A stretch of 64,000 nucleotides of DNA from Entoloma clypeatum (taxonomy: Eukaryota; Basidiomycota; Agaricomycetes; Agaricales; Entolomataceae), in NCBI GenBank assembly GCA_963565915.1, contig OY751494.1, forward strand, positions 1,860,001-1,924,000. The letters run 5' to 3'. Of this stretch, positions 11,189-23,396 are shown piece after piece. The notes under the pieces were generated by a model, which did no database searches, was not told the DNA's origin, and saw only the letters and a list, made by a program, of their open reading frames with translations. Each line of letters starts with the position of its first letter. The first letter of the stretch is position 1. A program made the position numbers and the translations under genes.

Positions 11189-12569
11189 CGGGAGTGTGGT
11201 GATGGATGGGGCCGGCGACGAGAGGCCCAAAGGAAATGGGATTCGGATAACGGTGGCACGAACGACGCACCGGCTCCAGGGTTGACTTGGACGATAATTA
11301 CTGCTGTAACAAATGCATTACCTAATCAGTCAAGTTCGTCAATGGCCTTGCTTCCACGAAACCTCGCATTTGTGTCAAGGGCTCCGACCCCGTACCAGGT
11401 TGTGATAACTGGCGCATAAGTTCCATTATCAATGACCCTCTCCTTGCTTGTTATGCAGCTGCGATGATGCTTGCTTGCTCGATGAATGGTCAATAGTATG
11501 TGCTCCCGAAGGTAGTAAGGCAATTCATATTTCAGTGGTCTCCAACTTAACGTCCTGGGCTCGTAGGCAGACACTGGACCCGTAGATCCATTCATCATCT
11601 TTAGGAAATAGAGGGCTGCTGTGATTATCAGTATGCCTTCCGTTCGATGCACAAGCCATGAACTCATGCCCGATATCACTTGGTCCTTCACCAGAGTGTA
11701 GATTCGAACGCAATTCTTCGACGTCCACTAGTATTCCAAGAATTGGAACAAAGAACCAGGTCACACCCTCAACACCCCAGTCATGAAACCTGGCGCGCGC
11801 CGTTCCATTTGTCTGAAGCTTTATGCTACTCTCCTCAGGTTCGTCAGGAGTAACTTTGTTCCGAGCGCCATTCAGTCAACATGCCGCCAGATTTCTGTGC
11901 GATAGTACAGGGAATTGGGTCATCGACCATATCATGAGTTGCGGCTCCGAGGTTCGAGGAATCTGCTCGCCCACTACGCTGGCCCCTGTGGCAATCCCAG
12001 ATGGCAATAGTGCGTGTACATCTCCCCACCAAACCGATGGCTGCGGGACTTAGAAACTTAAGGTCAAAGTTTCCTGGGACCCATGAAGGATGGCAAGCGC
12101 TTGTTGGCTCAAGGTACGATGCACGATAGCGCTCGCTTAACGTCTTAGGGCGCCAGAAGTCGCAAACTGATCCAAGGTCAATATCTTCTCTGTTAAGTAG
12201 GAGGAGAACGTACAGCGACTTTTTTTTTTCCGATGGCACCTATAAGATGATCAACGTGACTTTAATATTTAATCTTATCTTAGTAGTAGTATACGCGTTT
12301 GAGTGATCTGAATTGATTTCTTAAAGTTAGGCAGGCGCCAAGTTCAAGACCGAACATATCGGAGTTCAGGAATCGCCCGACAAGCACGGCAATTGACAGC
12401 CTTTTTCTCCTGTTCAAAACATGTCCCTTGCATATGCTTCCATAACTCATGTTCCTGCCCCTCCCCACATTTATAGCAGCGCCGACCAGGATTTTCTTCC
12501 CCCCCCCCAAACGATCTTCCAGGGAGTATAAAGCTCACCAGTTGGCTGTAAAATTCCCTTGCCCCCCTC
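11189..12569. other. unassigned 1.4-kb region between divergent genes
   Basis: This stretch separates the kinase and the MFS transporter and contains the promoters of both. Several minus-strand frames (11326-11691, 11844-12239, 12344-12571) are open, but none shows a family motif, consistent splice signals or continuity that I could defend. A decayed gene cannot be excluded. Confidence 0.4.
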
Positions 12570-15258
12570 ATGCATTCAGGTCAAAGGTCTTCGTCAGAAG
12601 AAAGACCACTGCTTGAGGAGGCCCCACCTTCTTACTACGCTGTTACAGCGGATAACCGCCACAATTCATCACCTCGTCCACCATCGCCTTCACCTTCCGA
12701 GGGCGTATCACCAGGTCAAAAGTTCTCCAGGACCGATGTAAACTGGATCCTGACTGGTCTGTGGTCAGGAGTCTTCTTGGGGGCATTCGATGGTCTGCAT
12801 CATCCCCTGGTCATCGTCCAAAGCACAACTAAACATGCAAAAACAGGCACTGTAGTTGCCACGCTTTTAACGCCCATTGGCAGCCAGTTTAAGGCTTCTA
12901 ACCAGGCATCTTACATCGCGACGTCGTATCTCCTGTCTGTCTGTTGTTTTACACCTTTATATGGTTCGTGGAGTTTCAACTATCGGATACCATAGCGAGT
13001 GACACGTTTTCTAGGGCGCTTGGCGGATATCATCGGCCGGAAAGCTGCAATGTTAATTGCCCTGTCTTTGTTTGGCAAGTCTGCAGAGATCAGCACCGCG
13101 CCGAAAATGCCATAACCCCTTTCAGGATCTGGTACCATATTTTGCGGATTTGCGAATTCAATGGGTACAATGCTGGCAGCGCGCGCGGTATCAGGAATGG
13201 GAGGAGGAGGGTTAGTGAGGTCCTCATCGCCGGTGGCAATCTTTTTTACCGTGTATCAGCGTCATGACAGGTTTCGGATCCATACTACTGACATATCGGT
13301 CAAAGCATTAACCCAATCTAGTTGCCAGTATTGCGGTTTCTGACTTGATTCCACTGTAAGTCGTCGCATGATATGAACCATCTCTAACTGAACATCACCT
13401 CCCAGAAAGCAACGTGGTCTCTACCAGGGAATGGCCAATATGTAGGGGGCTATTTCCAGAATATTGAATTCACACATACTGATCAATTCTAGACTGTATG
13501 GGTTGGGTGCTGGTCTTGGGGGTCCTGTCGGAGGCTGGATCAACGATAAATTTGGATGGTTCGTCGACCCTTTGTTTGTGTGAGACTTTTTTTCTGACCG
13601 ATACATTAGGCGGAGCGCATTCTATATGCAGGTGAGAAGTTTGATCAAGTTACTTAGAAGTGCTAAAGGAGAGAATGAGACGCCCTTGCTGGTTTTCAGT
13701 TTTATTGTGGTGGCTCTGAAAGTCAATATTCCACTCGCCGAAGAGATACGACAACAGAGTCTTTCCGAAAAGCTGCGCCGCATTGATGGCTTTGGCTCCC
13801 TCGCGCTTGTCATAGCTGTAGGCTGCCTTCTCCTTGGATTTAGCCTCAAAACTTCGGAAGAACTACCTTGGTCGCATCCTTCAATTTATGGGCTTTTTAC
13901 CATCAGCTTGGTGGCTAGTGTCTGCTTCATTATCGTGGAGAAGTATTGGGCCCCATACCCAGTGATGCCTCTCCGTTTAATGACACAACGAACACCTCTA
14001 GCTGTCTCAATTTGTAACCTCTTGGCAAGCATGAGCGCCTTCTCAGCCGTGAGCAAGTCCTTCCACTCAGATATCCTACTTGAGTTGACACAATCGTCGC
14101 AGCTATACAACGCGCCCCTGGTGAGTGTGCTTTGCCTGCCGGGCATCTACATGGTTAAATTCTTTCATCCAGTATTTTTCCGCAGTAAGGCTGGACGATG
14201 CTGCAACGTCTGGTACGTTAATCTGTGTATCAGGTACTTGATTCTGGCAGTTGATCGTCGTTTGACCTGGTCAAGGTCTCCGTCTTCTGCCTCATTCAGT
14301 AAGTTCGATTTTTTCTCACCACGGGATCAGAGATATAAAGTTGTGTTGAGGTTTCAATATCAGCTGGGAGTTTAGTAGCTGGCTGGTTGGTCCAAAAACC
14401 TTTCGTGCTCGTGTCTGTCTGACATATTCCCAGGTACATGAGGCGAACTGGGAAACTCTATTACGCGACCCTGGTTTCATCGTTTTTGACTATTCTCGCA
14501 AGCATCTCTATTACATACTGGAACGAGAACTCCTCGACTTTCCACTTCTGGGCAGACCTTATACCACATGGCTTTGGTATGGCCAGCCTAATTACCACCA
14601 CCCTAATTGTTCGTTCCGCACTTTTATTTACTTTGTCGAGAGGACTGAAGGGTATTTTGTCAGGCTATGATCGCCGCTGTTTACAAAGAGGATATGGCTG
14701 TCGCTATCGGCAGTATGTCTTCCAGACCTCGTCCTTTCGATCACTCATTTTTCTAGTCACCTATCTTTTTAGAACAACGGGTCAAGTTCTTGGCGTGAGC
14801 CTTAGTGGTACTGTTCTGCAAGCCGTATTGCTTCGAAAACTACGGGAACGCATACACGGCCCTGCGTCGTTGGAGGCAAGATATACTTGTCTGGATACCC
14901 GTACCTCTTACTGAGAGCCCTTCTAGATTATCAATGCCATAAGGTACCGTTGGCATGTCTCCGTCGCGCCTCGGCTGAACGTTTTTTCTTCACAGAAAGA
15001 ATACAGAAATTATACCCACGCTGGATCCCTCCATGCGACAAGCTGCGGTGGATTCGTATGCAGACGCCCTGCGTGTCGTTTTTATATGTCAAGTGGCCAT
15101 AAATATTCTGGTCTTTATAGCCTGTTTACCATTACAAGAAAATCCATTGCCGTAAGTTTTTCCCTGGTTCTGGCAAATTATCTGACTGATCCCCGACTTG
15201 CAGCGGAACACGTGAAGAGCAGGAGGAACGTTATCGCAACGAAACAGATCATGAATAG
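12570..15258 (+). CDS. MFS transporter, 14-TM DHA2/Fnx1-like
   Basis: Predicted 569-aa major facilitator, probably a vacuolar or plasma-membrane exporter of the Fnx1/Azr1-like DHA2 group. It has 20 exons: 12570-12792, 12847-12963, 13015-13074, 13126-13210, 13260-13270, 13322-13355, 13406-13441, 13493-13558, 13610-13631, 13680-14048, 14103-14120, 14173-14212, 14276-14298, 14351-14385, 14434-14608, 14664-14712, 14757-14875, 14927-14943, 14996-15151, 15204-15258. Seen: DGTVVATLLTPIGSQF, the A-loop signature GRLADIIGRK, GMGGGGVMTVASIAVSDLIP, RGLYQGMAN, GAGLGGPVGGWINDKFGW and GTVLQAVLLRKLRERI. Two introns need GC donors (after 13074 and 14875), and exon 5 is 11 nt. The substrate is unknown. Heavy fragmentation makes it look like a pseudogene until spliced. 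Confidence 0.82.
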
Positions 15259-15915
15259 ACGTTGGAATGTAGGAATAATCCCTGCATCTCTCACTAAGTA
15301 TATATTATGTATCTATACCCCCCCCGTCTGTAGTCTCCTTTGTATTGCTTGAGGCGATGTCCATATGACATCTGCGTTTGTTTGAGAAGTCCTGGAAGCT
15401 TATCCAGAGTCAGGCTGCTTTTCTTCGATCCACCGTCTCGGCCGTTTTGCGACTGTGACTTTATTCCCTTTCATTGCCTCCCCATCAAAACCACTGTCTG
15501 CCAATCGATGCCTATTTTGTCGCGCAGGACAAGGCAAGAAGTTTGACGCTGATACGGTGAGGACCGTTGCAAGGAATGTAAACCCGAAGAGCGAGGAAAC
15601 TACGGTGCGCCGCTGTTTTAATCGTAGAGATCTGTGGATGGACATTCTATTGCTGCAGAAATGTCATTTGGCTGTCGCTGGGTATAGTTTGGAACACACC
15701 GGGTTTTTGTCCATGTCTGGATGAGTTGTACAAGTCACGCTGACTAGTTCAATGCGATTTTTTTTCTGGCTTAGTAATAGATCAATCATGTCCCAAAAAG
15801 GATAATCTGACTCGTGCGAACTATCAACAGACAATGTTAACGCTCCGCTTGCGATTCTCCTCGACTTTTCAGAAGGACGCACGTGCGGTCACTGGCTCGC
15901 GAAATCCTGACCACC
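15259..15915. other. intergenic region, MFS to uS14m
   Basis: This 657-bp gap has only short open frames on both strands, without recognisable motifs. It should contain the MFS 3' untranslated region and the promoter of the mitochondrial uS14 gene. Confidence 0.45.
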
Positions 15916-16265
15916 ATGCCTAATGCCAGAGTATTGCGCGACATCAAGGCCCGCCATGGCGTTCGTGCAAACGAAATTGTTCGTAGAGCCTATCTCTATG
16001 TCGCCAGAAACCAAACGTTGGCCCCTCAAGTTCGACACCAGGCTCAACTTCAACTGAACACTTTTGATAAGTACACACGACCAACCACGGTGAAAAACCG
16101 GTGCGCAGAGTCAGGAAGGGGACGGGGAATCATGAGTGAATTTGCGTTATGTAGAGTGAGTATGTGTCCTTCTCGGGAATATCCAAGTAACCTGTTTGCC
16201 AGTTTCAATTTCGACTGAAGGCCTTGAGAGGCGAGCTCAATGGTATACAAAAAGCATCATGGTAG
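15916..16265 (+). CDS. MRP2: mitochondrial ribosomal protein uS14m
   Basis: Predicted 100-aa small-subunit mitochondrial ribosomal protein (bacterial S14 type). Exons: 15916-16155 and 16203-16265. Seen: MPNARVLRDIKARHGVRANE, a basic central region, and the S14 core CAESGRGRGIMSEFALCRFQ followed by RLKALRGELNGIQKASW at the C-terminus, which is the standard end for this family. The ATG at 15916 matches the usual short N-terminus; the frame upstream to 15883 has no ATG. The gene name follows yeast Mrp2 and rests on family membership only. It converges with the bZIP gene; the two stop codons are 138 bp apart. Confidence 0.93.
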
Positions 16266-16403
16266 ACATGGAACTTGTGAGTGACATTGGAATACCCATG
16301 AACTTTCGCAATAACGCATACAGTCATAGCATAACTAGAAACGATGGTACTTAAATTACATGCCCATAACAAGCAGCCAATGCTATCAAATTACACCCCT
16401 GCT

Positions 16404-18198
16404 TTATGCCGGTGACATTTGTTCAGTGCCACCAATGTCGCTTAAGCGAAGTTCTGGCTCTCCTCGCTCCCTTCGCCATCGATTTGAAATATTTAGAGTG
16501 GATTTATCAATCAAGAACCTAGACGATCTGAATATGGAAACACACAGGTATACTGGTGACAGACTGACCCGTACTGTCTGAGGAACTTTTCACCAATCTC
16601 CCAGTTGGTGTGCGCCAGGACATCATCGCCGTGTATTGTCACAGCATGTCGATAATCCATGAGGCATTCCACCAGGTCATAGCGATCTATAGGTTTACGG
16701 AGTTAGAGCTGGTGAGATATTGCAGAACATTTGCTATACTTTGGAGAAGGATCATGCGATCACGAAGTTCAGAGTGAAGGATTCCATCAATGACACTCTC
16801 TGAAATGTGGCGTGAATAAGACTCGATTAGGATTCTGAGATATAATGGGAAGGGGCGTACCGTGTGTAACCGACCTGGATCATTGTAGTGGCTGCCTGAG
16901 ATGATCGTGAACGGGAAAGACAAGGAGCTTACTTTTGGACGAGAGATGGTCGTAACGATGCAGGGAGGCAGTACTGATTATTTCTCTTGAAGTTGTCCAG
17001 ATGATAACTAAATGGAGAGTCAGACTAAAATCGAGTCAAGGAAAAGATCAATCACTGTATAAGTTTATAGGCTTCTATTTTGTTGGAGTCGACGTTGTCC
17101 TCCGAAGGCTCTGCTTGATTCTGTTGCGGGGTTGGTATACTGTGAGGAATAAGCGAGTTCGTATTGGTGGGATAAGAGATGGGAGCAAGAGGTGATTCAA
17201 TGTTGAGGTTGACCCCAGGGACATAAGACGGTTGATAGTTTGCCATACCCGAGCCTATATAGGGTGGGGAGGTGCTTGCTGCAGGATGTGCACTAATTAA
17301 TAACTGATGTCGCGCATCACCTCTACAGACGTACCGCCTTCCTGACCTCTCGATGGTCCAGGATACATACCATTGGCTGGAAGTGGGGATGCGCTCATCG
17401 GGACGAGGAGAGAGAAGCGATTCTGACCGCGATCCCCGTCGATGTCAACACTTCTTGTCTTCTTTGAACGCAAACCTATCGGATCATCCTCCGCAGGACG
17501 TTTTGCACCTTGGGCACCTGTGTCTTTTTTGCGTCGCTGGTATCCTTCCCAAGCAGTGTCGGTCTCTGATCTATTGATGAACTGGTTGAAATCCGACATA
17601 TCCCATCCAAGTCTCGGGAGAAGACCGCCTGCGCCATCGCCAATGAAGGCGGCTAGACTCCTCAAAAGCCCTCGAAGGGTTTGGTTCTCTGCCATAAGGT
17701 CTGTTTCATGCAAAGAACAGTGTCACAATCAGTATTGAACCGCAGACGAGTTTCCCACCCCCTGACCTTTCAGCATATTTCTCATTTCTCCAAGGGCCTC
17801 GTCTTGTCCCCCAGACAAGATTTCGACGCGCGCTTCAAGGTCACGAATCTATCAGGAAAGGGGTGTTATTTTTGATGGAAGAAAGGCCTGACAGTAAACG
17901 GACGCGCTGCTGCTTCCTCAAACGAAATTCTCTTTGAGCAATGCGGTTTTGATCGCGTCTCGCGGCTTGAGAACTGAAGACAGGTTGAGAAGAATAAGGG
18001 GGTGAACATCCGGGTTTGCGCACTTTGGGTTCTTCTTGCGACCGGGTTTGCCTGGCTGGTTCGATCCCTCGCCATTATGAGACTCGATATCAGAGTCCTG
18101 GTTTCAGAACTTCAACATAGGGGCGAAGAATACATTCAAAAGCATACCTCAACTTCACCGGAAACGCTTCGCCCTCTCGGCTCTTTCCCTTGTCGCAT
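16404..18198 (-). CDS. bZIP transcription factor with C-terminal ligand-type domain
   Basis: Predicted 415-aa bZIP factor. Exons: 18148-18198, 18024-18097, 17904-17973, 17767-17848, 17335-17700, 17056-17278, 16933-17007, 16861-16874, 16740-16799, 16569-16686, 16404-16518. Seen: PGRKKNPNSQAARRDQNRIA then QREFRLRKQQRIRDLEARVE, the basic region and leucine zipper at about residues 30-95, with R-E-F-R-x-R-K-Q-Q-R typical of Pap1/Yap-like fungal bZIPs. The C-terminal half (ESVIDGILHSELRDRMILL, HGDDVLAHTNWEIGEKFLRQ) resembles the DUF3425-type region common in fungal bZIPs. Exon 8 is 14 nt. Targets cannot be read from the sequence; stress regulation is a family-level guess. Confidence 0.87.
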
Positions 18199-18524
18199 GG
18201 ACGCTGCTTGGGTGAGAGGAATTACGATGTTCAACGTCACCACACATTCCAAACATAAGTATGGTTACATAACACCCCCCCTCGTAAGCACAGCTTACTT
18301 ATCGGCCCGGACTTTACATAAGCAGCTTGGGACATCATGATCAGATTCATAAATTTCTACAGCTACTTACTTACAAGTAATAAACGAGTACAAGGGCTGG
18401 ATGGACACGACAAGTAGTATGCATCACCTAGAACGAATCAGAAGAATCATCAGATGTGATATATATTTGAGTGGGTACTTACTTGCCTGTCCATCTTTTT
18501 CGCACACGGTTGCATTAGCATCCA
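18199..18524. other. bZIP upstream region
   Basis: This 326-bp gap separates the bZIP start from the Rpb12 stop and should carry the bZIP promoter. There is a C run (CCCCCC) near 18272 and no supported gene. Confidence 0.4.
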
Positions 18525-18827
18525 TCACCGGGCCTCAAATTGCACCACTAAACCGGATTGCTCTTGAATAGCCACCATCATATCATTTGGGATACTTACT
18601 CCGTTTTGTCCGCTTTTTGTACATGATACGATGTCCACACTCCCGACAACGTATCGGTTCCCGAGACTTGATTTCATTCTTCGCCCCGCAATCTGCAAAG
18701 GCTCATTAATACCTAATCTCCAAGAGGGTGCTATAGTCGTACCTGCGCAAATATACTCCATGTCAGGTTTCATAGACCCACCACCTCCAGTCTGGGGACC
18801 AGAGGTCGGGCCTTGTTGTTGATTCAT
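18525..18827 (-). CDS. RPB12: RNA polymerase I/II/III shared subunit Rpb12 (RPABC4)
   Basis: Predicted 66-aa zinc-ribbon subunit shared by the three nuclear RNA polymerases. Exons: 18743-18827, 18600-18692, 18525-18547. Seen: a short Gln/Gly-rich N-terminus, then [38 protein letters not shown] and the invariant end VQFEAR. The two CxxC pairs needed for zinc are intact. Length and C-terminus match the family closely. Splicing is needed twice inside the ribbon, and both joins restore conserved residues. A longer minus-strand frame reading into the promoter up to 18983 is not part of the gene. Confidence 0.97.
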   Translation of the reverse strand: MNQQQGPTSGPQTGGGGSMKPDMEYICAGTTIAPSWRLGINEPLQIAGRRMKSSLGNRYVVGSVDIVSCTKSGQNGVSIPNDMMVAIQEQSGLVVQFEAR

Positions 18828-19473
18828 GGTGACAAGTAAGAAACACCTTGTATGCTTTTGTTTGGTTGCCTTGTCAATGGCGAATCTGCTGCCGTGGTAA
18901 TTACAAGCACATATACCAGCCATGATGACGACAGCGACAACGACAGCGACGAGCTTCGGACCGCCTGGGAAGGGACGACCCAAAACGGTGTCAAGGCATG
19001 TGCCAGAGTTTGATTGTTTTCCATGTTCTCCGATGTAACGCTAGATGTCATGACAAATGAACAGTTTGCATCAATGGCTGTCCAAAGTCTTTCTTGGGGT
19101 CCTGGAAGTACAGGCTCTGCACCTGCACAAATGTACATACCAGGACGTAGATATGTTGCCCGTCTGCGACCTCATCAAAACCGGACTGATGAAATGACGA
19201 GGCCATTTACTTGAACAACAGCCCTAATCTCCTTGCCGACCACTATTCATATACTTTCTACTTTCATCGATACAACACGTCCAACAGCCCAGCCAACTCA
19301 GGATACCAACATCTTTTGAAGCCTGACGACCTGACCGGGCGGTTTCTAAGGCATCAAATTTCGAAACTCCTTTATAATCCGAGCCGTCTTATGACTGTCT
19401 TCAAGGTTGCTTGTTACTTCCTTCACACCTCCTTACTTCTCCAATTTTTCACTTTTTCATAGTTCATCAAGTG
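18828..19473. promoter_or_regulatory. 646-bp divergent upstream region, Rpb12 / Ser-rich gene
   Basis: The region lies between two divergently transcribed genes and must contain both promoters. Short frames on both strands (for example 18824-19138 minus and 19211-19462 plus) lack motifs and are treated as chance. Confidence 0.4.
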
Positions 19474-20329
19474 ATGACCTCCCTTCCCCCCTTCGTTGAG
19501 CTCATGGCGTCCCTTGGCCTTGATCAGGTTATCAAAACACCGGATCAAGGCTCCAAGCGTTCCTTTTCTTCCCTTGCTCCAACTCCACATGTAGGCGTAT
19601 CTGTGCCGTCGCATGCGAAACCCAAATCAAATCAGTCTTTACGCGACGTGAAACCGACGCGTCAAAAGGTTGCTCGCTATTCTCCATATTCGCCCACTCA
19701 GGTATGCGTTCGATCCATCTGGGAGACATCGTGTCCTCAGCATTTTTAAACAGCCTACCGATCGAAGGGGAAGCCTATCTTCTGTCTCTTCATCATCTTC
19801 AATTGACAAGTCACCTCTACATGTGAGTTTACCCAAATGGGCGACCTATTGTTGTCATGCTAAGTTGCTCTAATCCATGTAGTCCCACTCTTCATCAACG
19901 GCACCTTCATCTCCTCAGGTCTCGAAACGCTCGATGAATAATTTATCGATCAACATCTACGACTCGACACCTGACCTCTCAGTCAACACCCCGATATCAG
20001 CTTATCTTCGCCGCAAGACCCCTGGCGTGTCGCCAACCTCACCCACCTTCTCACTCGAACGAGGATGTAGATCTCGTTCAGTTTCTCCACTCGCTTTAAC
20101 CATACCAACCCTACCGACGCTTTACCACCATTTCCCGAGTTCAAACTCTTCCTCCACTCTATCATCGGATTCTGAGAATGATATTTCCCTGAATGTACAA
20201 GAAGATACATCCCGGGCAAGGACCGACCGTCGCCGCCCTCGAGCCGGGACCCGGATATCCAACCCAACACTTTCCAGGAATGTTCACAAACAACTCTTGC
20301 GGAGCCGGTCCCACGCACAACTTGGATAA
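19474..20329 (+). CDS. serine-rich protein of unknown function
   Basis: Predicted 247-aa protein, exons 19474-19701, 19754-19822 and 19883-20329. I do not recognise the family. Seen: MTSLPPFVELMASLGL at the start, then long Ser/Thr/Pro-rich disordered sequence with several SP/TP and RxxS sites (SLSSVSSSSSIDKSP, GVSPTSPTFS), ending in a basic tail LLRSRSHAQLG. The two introns have clean GT-AG borders and keep one frame, which is the main support for a real gene. Abundant potential phosphorylation sites suggest a regulated cytosolic or nuclear protein, but this is inference only. It converges with the GPATCH11-like gene. Confidence 0.55.
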
Positions 20330-20701
20330 ATTTTGCTAACACCACGAACCACCGCTTCCTTTTCCCTCTACACCTCAGTGGACATTGTACAACAGGTTTC
20401 ACATATCCATATAGCATATACCGCCTTTGCGATTTGTCGCTTCGACTATTGCATACCTCACATTCTTTTGGACTTTGGTTACTCTGGACTCTGATTATAT
20501 GTTGATTATTTTCTTCCAAAGGTCGTTAATAGGAGACATAGACTATGTATATTAGGAATCCTGTCCTAACTAGCGACGGAATCACATATCCAACGCCTGT
20601 GTGATCTTGCAGCATCGCGGGATGAAAGATTGTAGGTACTCTCTGGCCTGTTCTGATGATCACATGGACATGTCTGTGTATCAAAAACCATGAAAAGATT
20701 T
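20330..20701. other. convergent intergenic region
   Basis: This 372-bp gap lies between the stop codons of the Ser-rich and GPATCH11-like genes. No gene is supported; it presumably holds the two 3' untranslated regions. Confidence 0.45.
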
Positions 20702-22014
20702 TCAGTCATGGAGCTCTTCCTCAGGTCCAGGACACTCCCTTTCCATGGTTTCTTGGTCTTCGTATTCTACCCCACACCAGAAGCAGTACACGTAGCTATC
20801 GCGTAGATAGGAAAGAACGAGATAAAGTCGAGCTTGCGCCTAAATTTTCGCCTTTGAGATGTTCAGAAATTTCCTAGGTAGCATCATGTCACTTACCGAG
20901 AGACTGAGAAACTGGAGGGCCTCATCGACGAGTTCTGCAGAAAAAATTTCAGAGGCGGTGGACTCTTTTGACTTTTCCGCAGAACTCTCAGAGTCTTCAT
21001 TCAACGGCTGGAGAGCATCGACTTGCATCTGTCTCCGCAGACGATGCTGTATTGCTTCGTCGCGTTGTTCAAAAGTCGATCCTATGAAACCGCGTCGTAC
21101 GAGCTCATCCAGCAGACCGGCAGGAAATGAATCCGGATTATTCGGGTTGAGCCATAATACGTGAAACTGGATTCCGTAGATGTTGTTAGTTGTGGTAAGA
21201 CCGTTTCTAAGACACAAGACTGATGCCTTACTGGTTTTTCTGCCTTTTCGTCCAACGAAACGCAGGTGCGTTGTGCGGGGCCTAACAAACTAAATTTCAG
21301 GGGACGTGACGGAGAGATGAAGGAGAAAGAAAATACCGAGTTTGCCCTCGATTCGTCGGTCATCATACTCCCGGCTCGCGCGATCGCGGAAGTCTTGATG
21401 GCTGGTTTCTTCAGATTCTTCAGCCATCTTGGCCATCTTCGCAACTCTCTCAGCAGCAGTTGGAGACCTCGCCCGCTTGCCTAATCCGATACCCTTTTTT
21501 CCTAGATAAGACAGAACATTCAAAGTTGAAAGCGCCAATACTGTCATTTGAAAAAAAAACAAAAAACATTATGCTGACCTCCCCATTCATTTAGTGGAAT
21601 CGGTTCGACGAGCTGTCTGACTTTGTCTGCCGGGGCTGTGGTTTTCCCAGAGGCAAGATTGATGTCTGTTTCGTGAAGCTCGGTAAATGCTGATGCCGCT
21701 GCATCGCCCACTTTCCCGAGAGATTGTCCCGGCTTGAAACCCATCTTCATCATCATTGAGAGTGCTTTGTTCCCGGATGATATCCCCGCTTCCTGCTCCT
21801 CTTTCGCGCGCTCGAAAAGACTTTTACTGAGCCCCTCTTCACGCGCTTCGACCTCACGTTGACGCCTGCTTTTTAACCTGTTCTGTTCATTTCTGAGTTT
21901 GGCTTTCCTGTCAGCTTCCTTGCGCAGCTGGGAGTAAGTTTTGGTGATAGAAGCAGAGGCACTGGCGGCGGCCAAGAACTTGTCGGACAGGTAGTCGTCC
22001 TCATCTCCTGACAT
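20702..22014 (-). CDS. GPATCH11-like G-patch protein with DUF4187
   Basis: Predicted 352-aa G-patch protein; G-patch proteins activate DEAH helicases, often in splicing. Exons: 21579-22014, 21337-21501, 21232-21281, 20897-21166, 20702-20839. Seen: MSGDEDDYLSDKFL, a long charged helix with K/R/E repeats, the G-patch itself split across the first intron (MMMKMGFKPGQSLGKVG and, after the join, NEWGGKKGIGLGKRAR), a helical middle, and the complete C-terminal DUF4187 (LYLVLSYLRDSYVYCFWCG followed by VEYEDQETMERECPGP). The C-W-C-G zinc-like motif and family order are intact. This is the usual architecture of GPATCH11/CCDC75. Confidence 0.92.
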
Positions 22015-22260
22015 GATCAAACAAACACACAAACAAACTCGGGAAGTTCGGTTCCGAGGATGAGGTATACGGGTATGATCGTTCATCATGTAGTATACGA
22101 AAAACATTGAAAGTAAAGACACCAGACCGCAGGAGTAAGTAAGATTGACGAGGTACACGAGCAGCGAGTCGAATGAACAACACATTTCACGATCATGGGA
22201 TGGAAAACGTAACGGGAGCATGGACTGGGAGACGTAAGGGACGTGATGATGGAACATGAA

Positions 22261-23396
22261 TTAGACAGCAGCCTCGTTGGAAGACTCAGCAGCAGCATCA
22301 TCGTGAGGGGTATTGACGGCGATCTTGACGGCGATGGTCCTTCCGCCAACATCCTTGCCTTGAAGAGCAGCGATGGCCTTTTGCTGTTCTTCCTCGCTAC
22401 CGACATCGACGAAACCGTAACCCTTGCTCTTCCTGGGTTGGCCCCAGCGCCTTCGTACAATACGAGCAGAGGTGACGGCGATTCCGGCGTCGGTGAAGAG
22501 GGCAGCGAGGCCGGCGTCATCGATATTGAAACCGAGGTTGGCGACAAAGAGCATGCTCTGGGAGGGCTCGCCGACAGGGTCCTCGCCAGCAGGGCGGGGA
22601 ACTCGGGGGGCCCTTGGCTTGCGGAGACGAGGGGCTTTCTTGTGGGCAGCTTCAGTGGCGTCAGCCTCGGCGGGAACAGTATCAGACGCATCGCCTTCGA
22701 CTTTGACCTTGGGCTTGCGCTGAAAAAGAGAATCATCGAAACATAGATCGACTGAATGATGACAGGGACTTACGGCAGGCTTCTTCTTCTTCTTCTTGGG
22801 CTTGGCAGCTTCATCCGTGCCAGAGGCAGCAGGGGCGGCATCGGTCACCTGGGCGGGCTCGGCGCCGTTTGCCTCAGCCTCTGAGAGCTCGCCAGGAACA
22901 GCCCTGCTGCCGCGCCTGCCGGGTCTCCGCTTGGCCCTCCTCTCCTTCTTCTCCTTCTGATCAGAAGGTTTGGCAATCTCGACGATTACCTGACGGCCGT
23001 CGAGCTCCGTCTTGTCCAGAGCCTCGACGGCTGCTTGTGCGGCCTCTGCGGTGGACAGAGCGACGAAACCATAGCCAGCAGAGCGGGCGCCGCGAAAGAT
23101 GACCTGGGCGGATAGGCTGCGAAAAAAAAAAAAAAAAAAAGATGAGGATGAGCGATCTGATGGAGGCTGTGCCTTGTTGCCACGTACATGTCGTTCTGAA
23201 CAGGTGCAAAGAAAGCCCTCAGCCCTTCATCCGTGATGGAATACGCAAGATTGCCTGCGAAGACCTGGGAGGGGTGAGATGAAGCAGAGGAAGGAGACGA
23301 AAGCGGAGATGAAGGAACCTTGAAACCAGGAGCTTCTTCTTGCGCAACGGGAGGCACGCCGTTTTCAGTGACAATGGCGGCTGGGGCGTCAGACAT
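22261..23396 (-). CDS. two-RRM RNA-binding protein
   Basis: Predicted 318-aa protein with two RNA-recognition motifs. Exons: 23319-23396, 23188-23264, 22774-23116, 22261-22719. Seen: RRM1 at about residues 26-100 with KVFAGNLAYSITDEGL (RNP2) and SAGYGFVALSTAEAA (RNP1), then a basic linker with KKERRAKRRPGRRG and a lysine run, then RRM2 at about residues 210-290 with SMLFVANLGFNIDD (RNP2) and KSKGYGFVDV (RNP1). The layout resembles fungal nuclear/nucleolar two-RRM proteins (Rnp24-like), but no specific orthologue is claimed. The intron at 23117-23187 contains an uninterrupted 19-nt A run on the plus strand, a long T tract close to the acceptor in transcript sense. Confidence 0.88.

Noticed and set aside
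11326..12239. Chain of minus-strand frames upstream of the MFS gene
   Set aside because: No consistent introns or motifs connect them.
12344..12571. Small Cys/His-containing minus-strand frame (RCYKCGEGQEHELWKHM)
   Set aside because: It has no ATG-supported full domain, no splice partner, and overlaps the MFS promoter; possible decayed fragment only.
12570..15258. MFS gene as a pseudogene full of stops
   Set aside because: Twenty exons with good borders, including two GC donors, give one continuous 569-aa transporter with all expected motifs.
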